This document shows positions 9,176-17,871 of a stretch of 64,000 bases of DNA, piece after piece. The stretch spans positions 6,243 through 70,242 of the forward strand of contig CAYUFA010000006.1 of the NCBI GenBank assembly GCA_964443845.1, in the 5' to 3' direction. The notes under the pieces are model-generated. The model did no database searches. It was not told where the DNA came from and saw only the letters and a program-made list of their open reading frames with translations. Position 1 is the first letter of the stretch; each line of letters starts with the position of its first letter. The DNA is from UBA9214 sp964443845 (GTDB lineage Bacteria; Pseudomonadota; Gammaproteobacteria; UBA9214). A program made the translations under genes and the position numbers.

Positions 9176-9484
9176 ATGCAACACGTAAAACGGAATCTGG
9201 CAAGCTGGCTGATGGCCGCCGTGCTGGCCACCACCCAACTCGCGCTTGCCCCCGCTGCAGCGGCCTCCGTGGATGAGAATGGCTCCAGCCCGGGCGGCGG
9301 CGAGATCATCTTCGATTCATTGGTCGTGCGTCCGGTTGGCCTGGTAGGTACCGTGGCCGGCGCGGCCGTGTTCCTGGTGTCGTTGCCGTTCAGTGCCCTG
9401 GGGGGCAACGTCGGTCAGGTCGCGAACCAGATGGTGGTCGCACCGGCCCGTTACACGTTCGTGCGTCCGATCGGCGAGTTCTAG
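9176..9484 (+). CDS. Small exported or membrane protein of unknown function
   Basis: A 102-aa protein with a signal-like N-terminus (residues 8-30, ending in a run of alanines), then a glycine-rich stretch and a hydrophobic segment at about residues 50-72 (LVGTVAGAAVFLVSLPFSAL). ATG 9176 sits after a ribosome site (ggagaaagagct). It is followed by a clear Rho-independent terminator, so it forms its own transcription unit between rph and yicC. Similar short proteins are annotated only as hypothetical in gammaproteobacteria. No catalytic motif is visible. Confidence 0.65.
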   Translation: MQHVKRNLASWLMAAVLATTQLALAPAAAASVDENGSSPGGGEIIFDSLVVRPVGLVGTVAGAAVFLVSLPFSALGGNVGQVANQMVVAPARYTFVRPIGEF

Positions 9485-9504
9485 CCGCCGCAGGTCACCA
9501 TCCG

Positions 9505-9536
9505 GCCGCTGCAGCGAGCGCTGCGGCGGCTTTTTT
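9505..9536 (+). terminator. Rho-independent terminator
   Basis: A 12-bp stem (gccgctgcagcg pairing with cgctgcggcggc, one G-T pair) is followed directly by six T. It lies 21 bp after the stop of the small exported protein gene and before yicC. Confidence 0.85.
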
Positions 9537-9620
9537 GTTGACTGCCGGAGGGCTGTTCATTTCCGGTAGTGCGGGAATCGCGTACCATTGGCCGCCTGTC
9601 ACCGACCCGCAGGAACCGTC

Positions 9621-10487
9621 ATGGTCCATAGCATGACCGCCTTTGCCCGCCAGGAATGCGAACTCGAAACGGGTGCGTTGTCCTGGGAGGTGCGCTCACT
9701 CAACCACCGTTACCTGGAAATCAGCCTGCGACTGCCGGAAGAACTGCGCGCGCTGGAGAGCGCGGTGCGCGAGCGGATCAACGCCAGGCTGGGTCGGGGC
9801 AAGCTGGATTGCAGCTGTCGCTTCCGCCCGTCCACCAGCGCCAGCGCGCCGGTCGAAATCAACCCGGAAAACCTGCAACGCCTGCTGGCGGCGTGCCGCA
9901 CGGTCGGCGCGCAGCTGTCCGAATCCGCCGTGCTCAGTCCCCTGGATCTGCTGCGCTGGCCCGGTGTGGTGCACGAGGTGCAGCCGGACCTGGCGCCCCT
10001 GCACCAGGCCACACTGGAGCTGCTGGATCGTACCCTGGACGAGCTGGTGGAAACGCGCGCCCGCGAGGGCGTGAAAATCAGCCAGGCGCTGCTCGCGCGC
10101 TGTGACGGCATGGCGCAGCAGGTTGCGCAGGTGCGAGCCCTGCTGCCGGACATCCGCTCCGCGCTGCGCAGAAAGATGGAGACGCGTCTGGCGGAGCTCG
10201 ACGTGGTGGCCGATCCGGGGCGGCTCGAGCAGGAGCTGGTCCTGCAGCTGCAGAAGATCGACGTCGACGAGGAACTGGACCGGCTCGACAGCCACCTCGG
10301 CGAGGTGCGCCGCGTCGTGGGCGCCAGCGAACCGGTCGGCCGGCGGCTGGATTTTCTCATGCAGGAGCTCAACCGCGAGGCCAACACCCTGGGATCCAAG
10401 TCGGTTGCCGTGGAGTCGACCAGCGTCTCGGTCGAACTCAAGGTGTTGATCGAGCAGATGCGCGAACAGGTCCAGAACGTGGAGTAG
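9621..10487 (+). CDS. yicC: YicC family endoribonuclease
   Basis: A 288-aa protein starting MVHSMTAFARQE, the typical YicC N-terminus. It has EVRSLNHRYLEISLRLPEEL near residue 30 and the C-terminal DUF1732 stretch GRRLDFLMQELNREANTLGSK. YicC proteins have been linked to endoribonuclease activity and small-RNA turnover. ATG 9621 is chosen by homology; an earlier in-frame codon at 9588 adds only non-conserved residues. It sits 4 bp before gmk, the usual neighbour. Confidence 0.93.
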   Translation: MVHSMTAFARQECELETGALSWEVRSLNHRYLEISLRLPEELRALESAVRERINARLGRGKLDCSCRFRPSTSASAPVEINPENLQRLLAACRTVGAQLSESAVLSPLDLLRWPGVVHEVQPDLAPLHQATLELLDRTLDELVETRAREGVKISQALLARCDGMAQQVAQVRALLPDIRSALRRKMETRLAELDVVADPGRLEQELVLQLQKIDVDEELDRLDSHLGEVRRVVGASEPVGRRLDFLMQELNREANTLGSKSVAVESTSVSVELKVLIEQMREQVQNVE

Positions 10488-10491
10488 CTGT

Positions 10492-11130
10492 GTGGGCGAG
10501 ACGACGCATTCCGGCACGCTCTACATCGTTTCCGCCCCCTCGGGCGCCGGCAAGTCGAGCCTGCTGAAGGCCCTGCTGGAGCGCTCCGGCGACGGCATCG
10601 GGCTGTCGGTCTCGACCACCACGCGCGCCCCGCGTCCCGGCGAGGTGGAGGGTGTGCATTACCATTTCGTCGACGTGGATCGCTTCCAGGACATGGTGGC
10701 GGCCGGCGAGTTCCTGGAACATGCGCAGGTATTCGACCACTGGTACGGGACCTCGCGGCGTGCGGTAGAAAACCGCCTGGCGGAAGGGCGGGACGTAATC
10801 CTGGAGATCGACTGGCAGGGCGCGCGCAGCGTCCGTGACCAGGTCCCTGCCACGGTAAGTATCTTTATATTGCCCCCTTCGCGTGCGGAACTGGAAGCGC
10901 GCCTGCGGGCGCGTGGCCAGGATGCCCCGGACGTGATCGCGCGGCGCATGCGTGACGCCGTCAGCGAGCTGTCCCACTACGCGGAATATGACTACCTGGT
11001 CATCAATGATCTATTCGCGGAGGCCCTGGAGGGCCTGGCCGCAATCGTCCAGGCGCGGCGCCAGCGGCTCGAGGCCCAGCTGCAACGCCACGCCCGACTA
11101 CTGGCCGAGTTGCTGGCGCCGGGTCACTGA
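10492..11130 (+). CDS. gmk: Guanylate kinase
   Basis: A 212-aa protein with the P-loop SAPSGAGKSSLLKAL, the GMP-binding STTTRAPRPGEVEGVHYHFV segment and EIDWQGARSVR. It phosphorylates GMP to GDP. The start is GTG, just after the yicC stop. Its place before rpoZ and spoT is the conserved gammaproteobacterial order and ties GTP supply to (p)ppGpp metabolism. Confidence 0.96.
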   Translation: MGETTHSGTLYIVSAPSGAGKSSLLKALLERSGDGIGLSVSTTTRAPRPGEVEGVHYHFVDVDRFQDMVAAGEFLEHAQVFDHWYGTSRRAVENRLAEGRDVILEIDWQGARSVRDQVPATVSIFILPPSRAELEARLRARGQDAPDVIARRMRDAVSELSHYAEYDYLVINDLFAEALEGLAAIVQARRQRLEAQLQRHARLLAELLAPGH

Positions 11131-11190
11131 ATCGGGTAAACTTCCCAGCCCCGTCAGGCGGGCACAGCAGGTGCAATCCCGGAGAGTGAC

Positions 11191-11529
11191 ATGGCACGCG
11201 TTACCGTAGAAGACTGTCTCGACAAGGTGGATAACCGTTTTCAGCTGGTGCTGCTGGCGACCAAGCGCGCCCGTCAGCTGGCCAACGGGGTGATGCCGCT
11301 GGTGCCCTGGGAAAACGACAAGCCGACCATCGTCGCCCTGCGCGAGATCGCCGACGGCCTGATTACCCCGGAGCTGTTGAAGGAAACGCAGCACCAGACG
11401 ACCGAGCCCGAGATCGACGCCGAAGACCTGGCCCTGCTGGCCGAGGTGACCGAGACCGTCACCGAGACGGTCGAAGAGCCGGAAGAACAGCCCGATGCCA
11501 CACCGCCGGAAGACGCCGGCGAGGAATAG
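11191..11529 (+). CDS. rpoZ: RNA polymerase omega subunit
   Basis: A 112-aa protein beginning MARVTVEDCLDKVDNRFQLV, with the signature LLATKRARQLANG, so a clear omega subunit. Omega stabilises beta' and forms part of a ppGpp-binding site. The C-terminal 40 residues are a Glu/Thr-rich tail beyond the conserved fold. It follows gmk and precedes spoT. Confidence 0.96.
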   Translation: MARVTVEDCLDKVDNRFQLVLLATKRARQLANGVMPLVPWENDKPTIVALREIADGLITPELLKETQHQTTEPEIDAEDLALLAEVTETVTETVEEPEEQPDATPPEDAGEE

Positions 11530-11766
11530 TCAGCCCGGGCTCCGGCCCATGGCGCGCTGGCTCGTGCGGGTCCTGAGCCGCTCACCCGCGCCGGACTCCA
11601 CTCCATCCTGTTGATCCCGATATAGATTATCCGGCCTGCCTTGCAGCCGGCCAGTGTCGGTGCTGCGTCGATACCCGGCCGCCGCGGTTGGGGTTATAGT
11701 TGCCGCGTGGACGACTTCAACCGACAGTTACACGAAGCGGACAGGTCCGCTTCCGGGCGCACACGC

Positions 11767-13926
11767 ATGGCAACGCAGGCGGAACCACGGCTCGAAGACC
11801 AGTCACGTTTCCTGATCAGTGACCTGTGTCATATGCTGGAAACCTACCTGGAGCAGGATCAGGTGCGGGAGGTGTACCGTGCCTACCTGTTCGGTGCCGA
11901 GGCACACGAGGGTCAGCACCGCCTGTCCGGCGAGCCCTATATCTACCACCCGATTGCCGCGGCGCGCATCCTCGCCGAGCTGCGCCTCGACCACAAGTCC
12001 ATCATTGCCGCCATCCTGCACGACGTCATCGAGGACACGCCTACCGCCAAGGAGCAGATCGCCAGCGAGTTCGGAGCCGACGTGGCCGAACTGGTGGACG
12101 GGGTCAGCAAGCTGACCCAGATCGAATTCGAAAGTACCGCCGAGGCGCAGGCGGAGAACTTCCGCAAGATGATCCTGGCCATGGTCCGCGATATCCGCGT
12201 GATCCTGGTCAAGCTCGCCGACCGCCTGCACAACATGCGCACCCTCGACGTGATGCGCCCCGCGAAGCGCCGCCGCATCGCGCGTGAGACGCTCGACATC
12301 TACGCGCCGATCGCCAACCGGCTGGGCATCAACGCACTGCGCGTGGAACTGGAGGAACTGGGCTTCGCGGCACTCTACCCGTTGCGTCAGAAGGTGCTGG
12401 AGAAGGCGGTATGCGCCGCGCGCGGCCACCGCAAGGAGGTGCTCAACAAGATCGAGACCTCGATCAAGCGGCGCATGCAGCAGGAAGGGCTCGAGGGCCG
12501 GATCCTGAGCCGCCAGAAACACCTCTACAGCCTGTACAAGAAAATCCGTGAAAAGACGCTGTCGTTCGAGGAAATCTACGACGTCTACGCGTTCCGCATC
12601 GTGGTCGACCAGGTGGATACCTGTTACCGCACACTCGGGGTCATGCACAACCTGTTCAAGCCGGTGCCGGGCCGGTTCAAGGATTACATCGCCATTCCCA
12701 AGGCCAACGGCTACCAGTCCCTGCACACCATCCTGTTCGGTCCGCATGGCATCCCGATCGAGGTGCAGATCCGCACCGAGGAGATGGACCGGGTGGCGGA
12801 GAGCGGGGTGGCCGCGCACTGGGTGTACAAGTCCAGTGAACAGAACATCGACCAGATGCATGCCGGCGCGCGCGAGTGGCTGCGCGAGTTGCTGGAAATG
12901 CAGAAGCACGCCGGCAATTCACTCGAATTCCTCGAGAACGTCAAGCTCGACCTGTTCCCGGACGCGGTCTACGTGTTCACGCCCACCGGCGATATCATGA
13001 AACTGCCGCACGGTGCCACCGTGGTCGATTTCGCCTACGCGGTGCACACGGATATCGGCAACACCTGCGTGGCTGCGCGCGTCGACCGCCAGGACGTGCC
13101 GCTGCGCACCCCGCTGCGCAGCGGCCAGACCGTGGAGGTCTTCACCGCGCCGGGTGCCCGGCCCAGTCCGGCCTGGCTCGGTTTCGTGGTCTCGGCCAAG
13201 GCGCGTTCCAACATCCGCCACCACCAGAAGAACCTGCGGCGCGAGGAGGCGATCAGCCTGGGCCGGCGCATGCTGGAGCGCGCACTGGGGGTGTTCGGGT
13301 CGAGCAGCAAGCAGGTCACCGACGAACGGCTGCAGGGGATGCTGAAGGAGTATCACCTGAAGAGCGCGGATGACCTGATGGTGGAGATCGGCATGGGGCG
13401 GCGCCAGGCGGTGCTGGTGGCGCGTGCACTGCTGCCGGCCGAGGAGGGCGCCTCCGATGCGCGCGGCGAGGGCAAGGCCATACCGGCGCTGGTGATCCGC
13501 GGCGCCGAGGGCATGGTGACGCGGTTCTCCAAGTGCTGCCGGCCGATCCCGGGGGACCCGGTGGTCGGCGTGATCACGCGCGGCCGCGGCATGATGATCC
13601 ATCACCAGAACTGCCGCAACATCACCGATGCCAAGTACAGCATGGACAACTTTCTCGAGGTGCAGTGGGAACCCGGTATCAACGAGGAGTTCCCGGTCGA
13701 CGTGACCGTGGAGGTGGCCGACCGCCGCGGCGTGCTGGCCAACGTGGCCAAGGTGATCGGCGACTCCGATTCCAATATCGAGAATGTCGGCATCGAGGAG
13801 CGCGACGGGCTGACCAACAGCCTCAAGTTCCGCATCACGGTGCGCAACCGGCAGCACCTGGCCAGTGTCATGCGCCGCGTGCGCAACATCCCGTCGGTGA
13901 TCCGCATCACGCGCACCCGGAACTGA
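11767..13926 (+). CDS. spoT: SpoT, bifunctional (p)ppGpp synthetase/hydrolase
   Basis: A 719-aa RelA/SpoT homologue with all domains in order. The HD hydrolase domain (AAILHDVIEDT, His85-Asp86) is intact, so hydrolysis of (p)ppGpp is expected. Next come the synthetase domain (residues about 240-350, with DYIAIPKANGYQSLH), the TGS domain (about 400-460, VYVFTPTGDIMKLP) and the C-terminal ACT domain (VTVEVADRRGVLANVAKVI). I chose ATG 11767; a GTG at 11707 and a TTG at 11641 are in frame, but SpoT proteins start close to the helix that begins around LISDLCHMLE. RelA is not in this window. The gene follows rpoZ after 237 bp. Confidence 0.93.
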   Translation: MATQAEPRLEDQSRFLISDLCHMLETYLEQDQVREVYRAYLFGAEAHEGQHRLSGEPYIYHPIAAARILAELRLDHKSIIAAILHDVIEDTPTAKEQIASEFGADVAELVDGVSKLTQIEFESTAEAQAENFRKMILAMVRDIRVILVKLADRLHNMRTLDVMRPAKRRRIARETLDIYAPIANRLGINALRVELEELGFAALYPLRQKVLEKAVCAARGHRKEVLNKIETSIKRRMQQEGLEGRILSRQKHLYSLYKKIREKTLSFEEIYDVYAFRIVVDQVDTCYRTLGVMHNLFKPVPGRFKDYIAIPKANGYQSLHTILFGPHGIPIEVQIRTEEMDRVAESGVAAHWVYKSSEQNIDQMHAGAREWLRELLEMQKHAGNSLEFLENVKLDLFPDAVYVFTPTGDIMKLPHGATVVDFAYAVHTDIGNTCVAARVDRQDVPLRTPLRSGQTVEVFTAPGARPSPAWLGFVVSAKARSNIRHHQKNLRREEAISLGRRMLERALGVFGSSSKQVTDERLQGMLKEYHLKSADDLMVEIGMGRRQAVLVARALLPAEEGASDARGEGKAIPALVIRGAEGMVTRFSKCCRPIPGDPVVGVITRGRGMMIHHQNCRNITDAKYSMDNFLEVQWEPGINEEFPVDVTVEVADRRGVLANVAKVIGDSDSNIENVGIEERDGLTNSLKFRITVRNRQHLASVMRRVRNIPSVIRITRTRN

Positions 13927-13947
13927 GCCTGTCAGAACAGTGAATTG

Positions 13948-14029
13948 CAGGGGCGCCCGCCGGACGCGCCCGGTCTCTGCTCCCCGCGCGCACCGGTATC
14001 GCCGATTGTAGGGGCGCCCGCCGGGCGCG
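13948..14029. repeat. Pair of palindromic GC-rich intergenic repeats
   Basis: Two copies of a 20-bp sequence (aggggcgcccgccggrcgcg) lie at 13949-13968 and 14010-14029, between spoT and ridA, differing at one position. Each is self-complementary in its core (gcgcccgccgggcgc in the second), so each can form a hairpin. This is the form of REP-like dispersed elements. Confidence 0.6.
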
Positions 14030-14101
14030 ATAATCCGCTATCGAGTCGCGCTCGGTGAGCGCTCCTGCAGTAAATTGATTGTCTTTACAGAAGGACCAGC
14101 C

Positions 14102-14515
14102 ATGCCCCGCACCATCATCCGCACCGACCAGGCCCCGCAGGCCATCGGCACCTATTCCCAGGCCGTGAAATGCGGCAATACCGTCTACCTGTCCGGGCAG
14201 ATCCCGCTCGACCCGGTCACCATGCAGCTGGTCGAGGGTGACATGGCCGCACAGATCCGCCGCGTGTTCGACAACCTGTCCGCGGTGGCGGCGGCGGCTG
14301 GTGGCGCGCTGGCCGACGTGGCCAAGCTCAACGTGTTCCTGACCGATCTGGGCCACTTCGCGCTGGTCAACGAGATCATGGCCGGGTATTTCAGCGAACC
14401 CTATCCGGCGCGCGCCGCGGTCGGTGTCGCCGCATTGCCGAAGGGGGCGGCGGTGGAAATGGATGCGGTGCTGGAACTGGAGAGCTACGACGCGCGGGAT
14501 TATCTCGACCAGTAG
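14102..14515 (+). CDS. ridA: RidA family reactive intermediate/imine deaminase
   Basis: A 137-aa protein with the RidA signature: AIGTYSQAVKCGNTVYLSGQIPLDP near the N-terminus, the arginine in the YPARAAVGVAALPKGAAVE block, and a final VEMDAVLEL. It hydrolyses reactive enamine/imine intermediates made by PLP enzymes such as threonine dehydratase. ATG 14102 follows aaggacc; the frame also has an upstream TTG at 14075, but family members start at this methionine. It stands where trmH lies in the E. coli spoT-recG cluster. Confidence 0.95.
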   Translation: MPRTIIRTDQAPQAIGTYSQAVKCGNTVYLSGQIPLDPVTMQLVEGDMAAQIRRVFDNLSAVAAAAGGALADVAKLNVFLTDLGHFALVNEIMAGYFSEPYPARAAVGVAALPKGAAVEMDAVLELESYDARDYLDQ

Positions 14516-14661
14516 CCGGTCTGGCGATTGATTCGTAGGAGCGCATCTCGATACACAGGGATGTGCAAGTGCCGCGGGAGGCATGGATGCCGTGGGCGGA
14601 CATGCGCGATTGCAATACTGACATCCCGCGGGATTGATTAACGGGATTCCGCCCTGCCGGG

Positions 14662-14793
14662 CGGGTCCCTTTTCTTTGCTTGCCCAAAAACCAATTCGCC
14701 GGGAGTGAATTGGGGCATCCGGTGGATGCCCCGCAGGGAGCAGTCCGGGGAGGGGCTGCGCAGAAGGGGACGCAAGGAAAGGGCACCCCGGGT
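14662..14793. repeat. Nested palindromic intergenic element
   Basis: Outer imperfect arms (gggtcccttttctttgc near 14663 and gcaaggaaagggcaccc near 14772) enclose a hairpin caattc...gaattg (14692-14711) and a perfect 9-bp hairpin ggggcatcc-ggt-ggatgcccc (14712-14732). The ctttgcttgccc core resembles dispersed intergenic repeats of other proteobacteria; that link is from memory. Confidence 0.5.
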
Positions 14794-14989
14794 GCCGCGG
14801 CGGCCGGCGCCGTTCCGTTCCTCGATTATCCGGCGGCGCGCACAACCCGGAGCCAAGGCGGAATGCAACATCCCACCTTGGCTTGCCGTTGACAGGGCAC
14901 GCGCCGGTTTCCCGGATGATCAGGGGTGCTCGCCGCGGCACACGGGGACCCCGATCGTGGTTGTTTCTGGGCTCCTATAAGAAGCGTTG

Positions 14990-15022
14990 CCCGGGTTGAT
15001 CAACATGAACCCCGGGTTTTTC
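14990..15022 (+). terminator. Possible Rho-independent terminator
   Basis: An imperfect stem (cccgggtt pairing with aaccccggg, one bulged base) around a short loop is followed by a run of T. It would end transcription coming from ridA before the recG-side repeats. Confidence 0.35.
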
Positions 15023-15091
15023 CGCTACGTATTCCTGGCTATGGCACCGTGCTGCCTGGGTTCGGATGATGGGGAGATTTAACGAGGTTTA

Positions 15092-15456
15092 GCTGTGTTT
15101 GGCCAGGATACATGGAGGTTTATCACTGCTGTTCCACAAGCTCCCTCTCCCTCCGGGACGCCTGCAGGGATGCAGGCGGTACGGGTCCAGGGATGGACCC
15201 GGTAGCGCGAAGCAGGATGCCCGAGCCGAGAGCGCAGCAGGAGCCAGAGCCGGTAGGGTTGGGGTGAGGGGCTCAAATTTGGTAGATTGCCTGATTTACT
15301 ATCCCCTCATCCTGGTCTTCTCACGGAGGGAGCAGGGACGCAGGATTTGTACAGCCGGCGTTGAATTTCATGTCCTGGCCTGGCTAAACACCTGCAAGGC
15401 TGTGCATGGTGAAAGACTTACTGATCGTTCAACGGATTTATATGGGACAGTAGTGG
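15092..15456. repeat. Dispersed repeat element, recG-side copy
   Basis: Positions 15328-15456 match 21167-21295 over 129 bp with 8 mismatches and no gap. The block 15121-15158 also matches 21131-21170 closely, but here a 169-bp insert separates the two blocks. The insert starts with two perfect hairpins with the same GGGA loop (cgcctgca-ggga-tgcaggcg and gggtcca-ggga-tggaccc). An imperfect inverted repeat relates 15092-15114 to 15369-15394. There is no transposase gene, so if mobile the element is non-autonomous. Confidence 0.75.
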
Positions 15457-15495
15457 TTGTCCAGTATTTGTGGGAGCACTCTTGTAGGTCAAATC

Positions 15496-17595
15496 TTGCA
15501 GACGGAATCTGAACCCAGAGACCCGCTCGACACCCTGCCGGTCACGGTGCTGAAAGGCGTGGGACCGCGCATGGCACTGCGGCTGGAACGACTCGGTCTC
15601 CGCACCGTGCAGGACGTGCTGTTCCACCTGCCGCTGCGCTACGAGGACCGCACACGCATCGTGCCGATGGGTGCCGTGCAGGTCGGGCAGGATGTCGTGG
15701 TGCAGGGCACGGTCGAACTGGCCGAAGTGAAATTCGGCCGGCGCCGTTCCCTGCTGGTGCGCCTCAGCGACGGCACGGGTGCGTTGACCCTGCGCTTCTT
15801 CCACTTCAGCGCGCAACAGCAGGCCGGCTTCACGCGCGGGCGCACGCTGCGCTGCTTCGGCGAGGTGCGCAGCGGCGCGGTCACGGCGGAGCTGATTCAC
15901 CCCGAGTACCAGTTTGTCGCGGCCGGCGAGGCACTCGCTGCCGATACGCACCTGACCCCGATCTACCCGGCCACGGAGGGCGTGCACCAGCTCACCTTGC
16001 GCGCCGTTACCGACCAGGCGCTCGCGCGGCTGGAACGCGGGCAGCTGGTCGACTGGCTGCCGCCGTCCCTGGTCAGCCGCTTCCGGTTGACCACACTGCC
16101 GGCCGCGTTGCGCTACGTGCACCGGCCCCCGCCCGATGCCGCGCTCGAACTGCTTGCGGCCGGCCGGCACCCGGCCCAGCAGCGGCTGGCCTTCGAGGAG
16201 CTGCTGGCCCATCACCTCAGTCTGCGGCGCCTGCGTGCGCGCGCAGCACATACCGCGGCGCCCGTGCTGGATGCCGGCGACGGGCTGGTTCAGCGCTTCC
16301 TCGATGCACTGCCCTTCCGGCTTACCGACGCGCAGCAACGGGTGCGGGGCGAGATCACGGCCGACCTCGCGTGCAGCCACCCGATGGCACGGCTGGTGCA
16401 GGGCGACGTCGGCTCCGGCAAGACCGTGGTGGCGGCGTGTGCCGCGCTGGCCGCGGTGCAGTCCGGCTATCAGGTGGTGCTGATGGCGCCGACCGAACTG
16501 CTGGCCGAGCAGCATTTCCGCAGTTTTCACGACTGGCTGGCGCCGCTCGGGGTGCAGGTCGCATGGCACGCCGGCCGGCTCAAGGGGGCGGCGCGGGCGC
16601 AGGCCCTGCAGGCGATTGCCGCAGGCGCGGCGCAGGTGGCCATCGGCACGCATGCCCTGTTCCAGGACGAGGTGGAGTTTGCCCGGCTGGGACTGGTCAT
16701 CATCGACGAGCAGCACCGCTTCGGTGTCCACCAGCGCCTGGCGCTGCGCGACAAGGGACGGGATGGCGCGCAGCGCCCGCACCAGCTGGTGATGACGGCC
16801 ACGCCGATTCCGCGCACGCTGGCGATGACGGTGTACGCCGATCTCGACACCTCGATCATCGACCAGTTGCCGCCCGGCCGGCAGCCGGTGAAGACCGTGG
16901 CGATCGGCCAGGACCGGCGCGAGGAGGTGATGGTCTCGGTGCGCAAGGCCTGTGCCGCCGGCCAGCAGGCCTACTGGGTCTGCACCCTGATCGAGGAGTC
17001 CGAGGTGTTGCAGTGCCAGGCGGCCGAGACCACCGCGCAGCAACTCGCGGCCAGCCTGGCCGGAGTGCGCGTGGCGCTGGTGCACGGCCGGTTGCGCGCG
17101 GCGGACAAGGAAGCCGTGATGCAGTCCTTCAAGCAGGGCGACGTCGACCTGCTGGTGGCGACCACCGTGATCGAGGTCGGTGTGGATGTTCCGAACGCCA
17201 GCCTGATGATCATCGAGAACCCGGAACGGCTCGGGCTCGCGCAGCTGCACCAGCTGCGCGGGCGGGTCGGGCGCGGCAACCGGCAGAGCAGCTGTGTGCT
17301 GCTGTACCAGGCGCCGCTGTCGGAGCAGGCCCGGCAACGGCTGGCGGTACTGCGCGAGACCACGGACGGTTTCGAGATCGCCCGCCGCGACATGGTCCTG
17401 CGCGGCCCCGGCGAGGTGCTGGGTACACGCCAGACCGGCGAGATGCGGTTCCACATCGCCGACCTGCTGCGTGACGAGGCATTGCTGGAGGCGGTCGAGG
17501 CGGGCGCGGCACGGCTGCTGGAGACCTGCCCGGAGCACGTCGAACCGCTGATCCGCCGCTGGCTCGACCAGGCGGCGCTGCTGGGCGAGGTCTAG
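15496..17595 (+). CDS. recG: ATP-dependent DNA helicase RecG
   Basis: A 699-aa helicase with an N-terminal wedge/OB domain (LPVTVLKGVGPRMALRLERL, then HLPLRYEDRT). The motor has motif I GDVGSGKTVVA, motif II IIDEQHRFGV, motif III TATPIPRTLAM, motif VI QLRGRVGRGN and the C-terminal RecG stretch GEVLGTRQTGEM. RecG reverses stalled forks and branch-migrates Holliday junctions. No ATG lies in the right place. I chose TTG 15496 with gtaggt 6 bp before it, which leaves a normal short leader; TTG 15457 is the alternative and would put the start at the last bases of the dispersed repeat. trmH, often next to recG, is absent. Confidence 0.93.
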   Translation: MQTESEPRDPLDTLPVTVLKGVGPRMALRLERLGLRTVQDVLFHLPLRYEDRTRIVPMGAVQVGQDVVVQGTVELAEVKFGRRRSLLVRLSDGTGALTLRFFHFSAQQQAGFTRGRTLRCFGEVRSGAVTAELIHPEYQFVAAGEALAADTHLTPIYPATEGVHQLTLRAVTDQALARLERGQLVDWLPPSLVSRFRLTTLPAALRYVHRPPPDAALELLAAGRHPAQQRLAFEELLAHHLSLRRLRARAAHTAAPVLDAGDGLVQRFLDALPFRLTDAQQRVRGEITADLACSHPMARLVQGDVGSGKTVVAACAALAAVQSGYQVVLMAPTELLAEQHFRSFHDWLAPLGVQVAWHAGRLKGAARAQALQAIAAGAAQVAIGTHALFQDEVEFARLGLVIIDEQHRFGVHQRLALRDKGRDGAQRPHQLVMTATPIPRTLAMTVYADLDTSIIDQLPPGRQPVKTVAIGQDRREEVMVSVRKACAAGQQAYWVCTLIEESEVLQCQAAETTAQQLAASLAGVRVALVHGRLRAADKEAVMQSFKQGDVDLLVATTVIEVGVDVPNASLMIIENPERLGLAQLHQLRGRVGRGNRQSSCVLLYQAPLSEQARQRLAVLRETTDGFEIARRDMVLRGPGEVLGTRQTGEMRFHIADLLRDEALLEAVEAGAARLLETCPEHVEPLIRRWLDQAALLGEV

Positions 17596-17871
17596 GGAAC
17601 CGCTGCACAGGCTGCTGAACCGTCCGGCACGGCGTTGCAAAGGCGCCCGGATGTTCATTTACGTGCGGTACACTGCGTTTCCTCGCGCCTTTGCGCCTTG
17701 TGTCCTTCCGGTTGGTCGACCTGTGCAGGGCTTCCCGGGTCGCAACGGACCGAACCGGGGGCGGCACACTGTCCGGTCCGGCATGCCGGTGGCGTTGATC
17801 GGGGCGGGATACCGGGTCCGGTGCACTGTGCGATAATCGCGCGCCTTGACGTGCAAAGCGAAGCTCCGTCC

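Larger units (their letters stand above)
14516..15495. other. 980-bp non-coding mosaic of palindromes before recG
   Basis: No credible gene is seen on either strand. The stretch holds, in order: a REP-like 13-mer gtaggagcgcatc (14535-14547), a nested stem-loop cluster (14662-14793), a terminator-like hairpin (14990-15022), two hairpins with GGGA loops (15159-15178 and 15183-15200), and a 129-bp dispersed repeat (15328-15456). Its length and structure are unusual for an intergenic region inside an otherwise tight operon. Confidence 0.75.

Noticed and set aside
15418..17658. 746-codon open frame opposite recG
   Set aside because: Shadow of recG; Arg/Gln/His-rich composition without motifs.
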